From Verrucomicrobiota bacterium (GTDB lineage Bacteria; Verrucomicrobiota; Verrucomicrobiia; Limisphaerales; JADLHS01): a stretch of 11,418 bases of DNA. The translations under genes were made by a program, and so were the position numbers. The notes under the pieces were generated by a model. It was given only the letters and a program-made list of their open reading frames with translations. It searched no databases and was not told where the DNA came from. Shown here piece by piece: positions 7,747 through 11,418 of this stretch (position 1 is the stretch's first letter; every line of letters begins with the position of its first letter). The DNA lies in assembly GCA_025360895.1 (NCBI GenBank), contig JANYBF010000195.1, forward strand, positions 1 through 11,418, read 5' to 3'.

Positions 7747-8145
7747 ATGTTGACTTATTTCTGGGTGGCGTTGGGTGGTGCGCTCGGCAGTGTTGGCCGC
7801 TTCTGGCTTTCGGGCTTGGTCGCCACGCGCTGTGGCGAGTCGTTTCCGATGGGCACGCTCGTCGTGAACGTGAGCGGGTCTTTGGTCATCGGCTTCCTCG
7901 CTGCGCTGGCCGTGCCGGAAGGGCGAGTGCTTCCGTCGCCGGGTTTCCGTCAATTTCTCATGATCGGGGTTTGCGGCGGTTACACCACGTTCTCTTCGTT
8001 CAGTCTCCAAACCTTGAATCTGCTGCGCGACCGTGAATGGCTTTACGCGGGCGGCAATGTGTTGTTGTCCGTGGGGCTGTGCCTGGTGGCGGTGTGGCTG
8101 GGCTATCTGCTCGGCGCAGTGGTGAGTTCCCTGAAAGGTAATTGA
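7747..8145 (+). CDS. crcB: CrcB/Fluc fluoride ion channel
   Basis: This is a 132-residue membrane protein of normal family length. Fluc channels work as antiparallel dimers that let fluoride leave the cytoplasm. Visible family marks are GGALGSVGRFW at 10-20 (with the conserved arginine at 18), GTLVVNVSGS at 36-45 (with the pore asparagine N41), and GGYTTFSSFS at 78-87 (with the phenylalanines F82 and F85). There are four hydrophobic segments, at about 1-25, 36-56, 68-90 and 98-125. The frame is open upstream to 7591, but homologues begin at a sequence like MLTYFWVALGG, so the ATG at 7747 is preferred; it has only a weak ribosome site. A single copy suggests a homodimer. The gene is convergent with the cytochrome gene downstream. 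Confidence 0.94.
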   Translation: MLTYFWVALGGALGSVGRFWLSGLVATRCGESFPMGTLVVNVSGSLVIGFLAALAVPEGRVLPSPGFRQFLMIGVCGGYTTFSSFSLQTLNLLRDREWLYAGGNVLLSVGLCLVAVWLGYLLGAVVSSLKGN

Positions 8146-8146
8146 T

Positions 8147-8187
8147 ATGGAAATCCTTCCCGCCGCTCTCCGGTTACGAATTTCCAT
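8147..8187. other. Small inverted repeat between the convergent crcB and cytochrome genes
   Basis: ATGGAAAT (8147-8154) and ATTTCCAT (8180-8187) form a perfect 8-bp stem with a 25-nt loop, starting 2 nt after the crcB stop codon. There is no T-run on either side. It might stall transcription from both directions, but it is weak evidence for a terminator. Confidence 0.25.
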
Positions 8188-8266
8188 GGGCGCGGCGCGC
8201 GGCGCATCGGGCGGGGGCAACCGTTACTCCAGCAATGGCGGGACCCCAAATTCAGGCCCGCGAAAA

Positions 8267-8893
8267 TCATTTCTGTTCCAGAATCCATTCCGTCAATGCT
8301 TTGGTTTCGGCGGGGGTGATCTGCGGGAACGGCGGCATGATGATCGGCCCCCATTTCCCTGACCCGCCTTTCTGGATTTGCTCCGTCAACTTCGCTTGCG
8401 CGGCCGGGTCGTTGCGATATTTGTCGGCGATGGCCCGGTACGACGGGCCGACAATTTTGACGCTGACATTGTGACATCCAAGGCAGCCATACTTCGTGGC
8501 GCTCGCGGCGGCGCCTGGCGCCGGCTGGATAATTATTTTCGTCACCGAGTTCGAAATACTGGCGGGTACTGGATTCGTGACCACGGCGCCATAGTGTGCC
8601 GCCAGGTACTCCAGCAGGGGCTCCACTTGTTCGTCCGGAATCGCGGCGCCGTACTTTTCGCGCATTTTTTTCACTGACGCCGTCCAAAACGCACGCGGCA
8701 AGGGCGGTTGCGTGGCGACATATTCCACCGAGTGGCAAACCAGGCATTGGCCATTGGCGATTTCCACTCCGGGACCGGTTTTGAACACGCCGGTTTCCGC
8801 CGGCAGTTCAATTTTTACCGGGGCCGCTGTAAGGCTGAGCGTGGTGCAAGTGAGGAGGATCGTCAGCCAACCATCTGGGTGTATTTTTTTCAT
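8267..8893 (-). CDS. Diheme cytochrome c, SorB-like N-terminal domain plus class I domain
   Basis: The 208-residue product has a signal peptide (KK, then WLTILLTCTTLSLTAAP) and two haem c attachment sites: CLVCH at 50-54 and CLGCH at 137-141. The first domain (about 40-102) carries CHSVEYVATQPP, W70, VKKM (M77 a possible axial ligand), YGAAIPDEQ and YLAAHYG. I know this pattern from SorB, the cytochrome subunit of bacterial sulfite dehydrogenase. The second domain (about 130-208) is a c551-type class I cytochrome: VGPSYRAIADKY, GGSGKWG, M186 in IIMPP and a final WILEQ. The likely role is to accept electrons one at a time from the neighbouring SorA-like enzyme and pass them on to a respiratory cytochrome or oxidase. 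The frame is open further upstream, but the ATG at 8893 gives the signal peptide. It starts 8 bp after the sorA stop without a Shine-Dalgarno, which suggests translational coupling. Confidence 0.88.
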   Translation of the reverse strand: MKKIHPDGWLTILLTCTTLSLTAAPVKIELPAETGVFKTGPGVEIANGQCLVCHSVEYVATQPPLPRAFWTASVKKMREKYGAAIPDEQVEPLLEYLAAHYGAVVTNPVPASISNSVTKIIIQPAPGAAASATKYGCLGCHNVSVKIVGPSYRAIADKYRNDPAAQAKLTEQIQKGGSGKWGPIIMPPFPQITPAETKALTEWILEQK

Positions 8894-8901
8894 GGGGCAG
8901 T

Positions 8902-10146
8902 TCAAACCGCGCTGACCCGCATCGTCTCGACCACGTTGCGCATGTAGCCCGCCGGATTCCAAAGCGGCGTCAGTGGCTGCGACTGGCCAATGCGATTCGT
9001 CGCTTTCACTTTTAATTCATAAGCACTCCGTTGGGTCGGTCGAAAGGGGATCGTCCATTCGCGGAACGAGTATTGGCCGAGGTCCTGGCCCAGTTGCGTT
9101 TCGTGCCAATTCTGGCCGCCATCTGGCGAGAACAAAACTTCGCGGATGCCATAACCGCCATCGAACGCGATGCCGCGCATCGTGAGCTCGTGGCCGGGGC
9201 TGATTGTGTCCCCGTCGGCCAGGCTCGTAATGAAGGAGCGGACATTGAAGCGTGCAATAGGTTTTGTTTTAGCGGGAGTCGTTCCTGGCTCAACACACGC
9301 ACATTCGTTGTCGGGAATTCGATAGGCCGGGTTCATCCAGAAGCCGGCAAATGTTTCGTCCACCACCGTGATTTCGTTCAGGTGCTTCACCCAGTAAGTC
9401 CCGAAATAGCCGGGAACTACGAGCCGGAGCGGAAAGCCATTGAGCATCGGGAGCGGTTCCCCGTTCATTTCGTAAGCGAGCAGAACCTCGCCGTCGAGCG
9501 CGTGGTCTACGTCGAGCGCCTTCACAAAATCCGGCGTCTGGGCGTTCACCGGTCGGTCCAGGCCGTTGAACGTCACCTGCTTGGCGCCGGCGGCCACCCC
9601 GGCTTGGTTCAATACCTCTTTGAGTCGGACCCCTTTCCATTTTGCGTTACCCATCGCGCCGTTACCCATCTGACCACCGGGGACGCGCGGGACAAAAAAG
9701 CCGCGACCATTGCCTGAGCACTGATTCACCGCCACAATTTCGATCGCCTCGAACTTGGCTTTCAATTCGGCGAGCGAAAACGCCAGCGGCGTGTTGACCT
9801 TGCCTTTGATTGTGATCTGGAAAGTCTCAGCCTCAATCTCCGTTGGTACCTCGGACAAGTGGTACCGGACAAAGAAGGCATCATTCGGCGTGAGCAGGCC
9901 TTGGTTAAAAACCGAAAAAGGCGTTTCCAGTTGCGGGGGACGAGTGGTGAGGAGGATCAGGGGACGTTTCTGGGGATATTTTACGAGTGAACGATCGCCA
10001 TTGACGAAGGGGAGCGTCACGGTTTCTGCGGCCAACGCCGCAACTCCAGAACCGACCGCCAAACTGCCCGCTCCCACCAACGCCGTCGTCTGCAGGAATC
10101 GCCGTCGCGAACCGGCGGCGTTTTGCTGGTTCAAGTTCGTGAACAT
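8902..10146 (-). CDS. sorA: SorA-like sulfite dehydrogenase, molybdenum subunit
   Basis: The 414-residue product oxidises sulfite to sulfate at a molybdopterin centre, judged by family. A Tat signal (SRRRFLQ at 13-19, then a hydrophobic stretch ending about residue 40) fits export of a folded cofactor enzyme. The sulfite-oxidase-fold Mo-binding domain spans about 65-265 and the Mo-co dimerisation domain about 295-405. The Mo-ligating cysteine is C143 in NQCSGNGRGFF. R94 and H96 (FVRYH), R148 and Y275 lie at the same distances from C143 as R55, H57, R109 and Y236 do from C104 in Starkeya SorA, as I recall those numbers. GNGAMGNAKWKGV and AYRIPDN are further SorA-like segments. No haem b5 domain is fused, as in bacterial enzymes of this type. 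The cytochrome gene follows by 8 bp. Exact substrate is inferred; a related sulfur or S-oxide substrate is the main alternative. Confidence 0.9.
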   Translation of the reverse strand: MFTNLNQQNAAGSRRRFLQTTALVGAGSLAVGSGVAALAAETVTLPFVNGDRSLVKYPQKRPLILLTTRPPQLETPFSVFNQGLLTPNDAFFVRYHLSEVPTEIEAETFQITIKGKVNTPLAFSLAELKAKFEAIEIVAVNQCSGNGRGFFVPRVPGGQMGNGAMGNAKWKGVRLKEVLNQAGVAAGAKQVTFNGLDRPVNAQTPDFVKALDVDHALDGEVLLAYEMNGEPLPMLNGFPLRLVVPGYFGTYWVKHLNEITVVDETFAGFWMNPAYRIPDNECACVEPGTTPAKTKPIARFNVRSFITSLADGDTISPGHELTMRGIAFDGGYGIREVLFSPDGGQNWHETQLGQDLGQYSFREWTIPFRPTQRSAYELKVKATNRIGQSQPLTPLWNPAGYMRNVVETMRVSAV

Positions 10147-10320
10147 GCGCGCGACTGTAAATCCCGGCTAAAAAAATGGAAGCATTGTTTGTTACCATCT
10201 GCTCATTGTCGTTCCGGGTTTGGCCACTTGATTGCCGGGATTTCGCCGCAATGATTTAAACGCGCGCGAGGGCAGGAATCGTTTCTTGCGTCATCGGCCG
10301 GCCACCATATATTAACCACG
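10147..10320. promoter_or_regulatory. Divergent control region between sorA and the sugar-dehydrogenase-like gene
   Basis: The two genes face away from each other with 174 bp between. AAATCCCGGC (10159-10168) recurs as its exact reverse complement GCCGGGATTT (10234-10243), 65 bp apart. No ribosome site is seen before either ATG. The repeat could be a pair of operator half-sites or chance. Confidence 0.35.
10286..10313 (+). promoter_or_regulatory. Possible promoter placing transcription start at or next to the ATG
   Basis: TTGCGT (10286-10291) and TATATT (10308-10313) are spaced by 16 bp, close to sigma-70-type elements. The -10-like hexamer ends 7 nt before the ATG at 10321, so the message would have almost no leader. 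This agrees with the absence of a Shine-Dalgarno there. Confidence 0.35.
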
Positions 10321-11418
10321 ATGAACACTAGACTTTTCTCTACCCCTTGGCGCCTCTGGTCCCTGCTCGGCTTGGCCGGTTCTTTGGTTTCCGCCCTGGG
10401 CGCGCCGGTGGTGCTGGATCCGGAGCTTTCGATCCGAAACGTTATGAATACCGGGTCGGGGTCGTTCCGGCTGGTGCGAAATCCCGTGGACGGCGCGCTT
10501 TATTACCTGAAGGTGAACGGACAACTCTATCGCGTGAACCTGTCGGCGACGCCCGGGGCGAGCACCAACACGCTGCTTTACACGAGTGCGAATCACGCGG
10601 TGATGTCGGCGGCGGGCATGGCGTTTGGTCCGGACGGGAGCATTTACCTGACGAGCAACGCGACGGTTTCAAATAACACTTACACGGTGAGCACCGTGAC
10701 CAAGGGCATTTACAATCCGACCAACGGGACGCGGACCTGGTCCGTTCTCGCGACGGCTCGGTATCCGGGCGGCGGGCGGATCTTCAACCACCAGATGGAT
10801 GCTATTCTGGTGAGCCGGGACGCCCAGTCAGTGTTCGTCAATATCGGCGCCCGTTCGGATCATGGCAACGTGGAGACGGATGGTGGCGCCTTTCCCGGAC
10901 TGCGGGAAGTTGGACTCACCGCCGTGTTGCTTCGGTTGCCAATTACAAGTTCGGGGCTGGTTCTGCCCAACGATCGCGAGCAATTGCGCGCGGCGGGTTA
11001 CGTCTATTGCGAGGGCTTGCGGAACACGTACGACCTGGCTTACAGCCCGAACGGGGATTTGTTCGGCACGGAAAACGGGCCGGATCGCGACATGCCCGAG
11101 GAGATCAACTGGTTGCGACAAGGTCTTCATTATGGATATCCGTGGAAGATGGGGACCGACGACAATCCCCAACAATTTTCCAATTACAATGCCAGTCAGG
11201 ACAAACTCCTGAATCCGATTTATACGGCCGTAAAACAGGGAAGCTACACCAACGACCCGACCTACCCGCCGGCGCCGACCGGGTTTACCGATCCGGTCAT
11301 TAATGTAGGCCCCGATGCGGATCGGATTCGCGATCCCATAACGGGCGGCGTGATTGACGCGAGCGATACAGGGCGGACGATGGGAACGCTCACCGCCCAT
11401 CGGTGTCCGCTGGGCCTG
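10321..11418 (+). CDS. Exported glucose/sorbosone dehydrogenase-like beta-propeller protein (partial, C-terminus off the right edge)
   Basis: The frame is open from ATG 10321 to the window end, giving 366 residues with the C-terminus missing. Residues 1-28 look like a signal peptide (RLWSLLGLAGSLVSALGA). Features of the GSDH/soluble PQQ glucose dehydrogenase propeller are visible: AAGMAFGPDGSIYLTSN at 97-113, FNHQMDAILVSRDAQSVFVNIG at 155-176, and EGLRNTYDLAYSPNGDLFGTE followed by EEINWLRQGLHYGYPW at about 231-275. H157 sits where the catalytic histidine of soluble glucose dehydrogenase would be expected; this placement is inference. Cofactor and substrate cannot be told from the sequence, and many family members in environmental bacteria are uncharacterised. 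The gene is divergent from sorA. Confidence 0.82.
   Translation, partial: MNTRLFSTPWRLWSLLGLAGSLVSALGAPVVLDPELSIRNVMNTGSGSFRLVRNPVDGALYYLKVNGQLYRVNLSATPGASTNTLLYTSANHAVMSAAGMAFGPDGSIYLTSNATVSNNTYTVSTVTKGIYNPTNGTRTWSVLATARYPGGGRIFNHQMDAILVSRDAQSVFVNIGARSDHGNVETDGGAFPGLREVGLTAVLLRLPITSSGLVLPNDREQLRAAGYVYCEGLRNTYDLAYSPNGDLFGTENGPDRDMPEEINWLRQGLHYGYPWKMGTDDNPQQFSNYNASQDKLLNPIYTAVKQGSYTNDPTYPPAPTGFTDPVINVGPDADRIRDPITGGVIDASDTGRTMGTLTAHRCPLGL

Noticed and set aside
7161..7748. Minus-strand open frame of 195 codons reaching into the crcB leader
   Set aside because: It runs through the terminator and antisense to the iron-sulfur carrier gene. The part in the leader looks protein-like by eye but has no family signature or ribosome site.
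9031..9717. Plus-strand open frame of 228 codons
   Set aside because: It is antisense to sorA, whose Mo-binding residues and Tat signal clearly show the true coding strand.
1..11418. CRISPR arrays, tRNA or rRNA genes, transposases, phage or known defence genes
   Set aside because: No regularly spaced repeats, no cloverleaf or rRNA stretches, and no proteins of these kinds were recognised in any frame.

Overview
The window looks like a piece of a moderately high-GC, Gram-negative-type genome. The best guess is a member of Verrucomicrobiota (Pedosphaera/Limisphaera-like). That placement is inference. It rests on exported proteins rich in kelch and TPR repeats, weak or absent Shine-Dalgarno sequences at several genes, and dispersed palindromic or tandem repeat sequences, two of which sit in frame inside uvrA. 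I associate such repeats with that group from memory only.

Layout, left to right. (1) Bases 1-953, minus strand: the N-terminal part of an exported kelch-repeat protein that runs off the left edge. (2) A 221-bp divergent intergenic region with a long imperfect palindrome right next to uvrA. (3) uvrA (1175-4267, plus), the nucleotide-excision-repair damage sensor. It is longer than usual because of two repeat-derived in-frame inserts, and it lacks one cysteine pair of its first zinc site. (4) A large exported TPR-type protein (4434-7055, plus), followed after 39 bp by an ErpA/IscA-type iron-sulfur carrier (7095-7442) and a good intrinsic terminator. (5) A 304-bp structured leader and then a CrcB/Fluc fluoride channel (7747-8145, plus). 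(6) A two-gene minus-strand operon: a Tat-exported SorA-like sulfite dehydrogenase (8902-10146) and a diheme SorB-like cytochrome c (8267-8893), 8 bp apart. (7) A 174-bp divergent region, then the N-terminal part of an exported glucose/sorbosone-dehydrogenase-like beta-propeller protein (10321 to the right edge, plus).

Most of the window is housekeeping or ordinary accessory content. The clearest functional unit is the sorA-sorB pair. It should oxidise sulfite outside the cytoplasmic membrane and pass electrons through two haems towards the respiratory chain. The most unusual content is the concentration of three different repeat structures in and beside uvrA, and the SorB protein, which combines a SorB-like haem domain with a second class I cytochrome c domain. 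I did not find a convincing new defence system, mobile element, CRISPR array, tRNA or rRNA.
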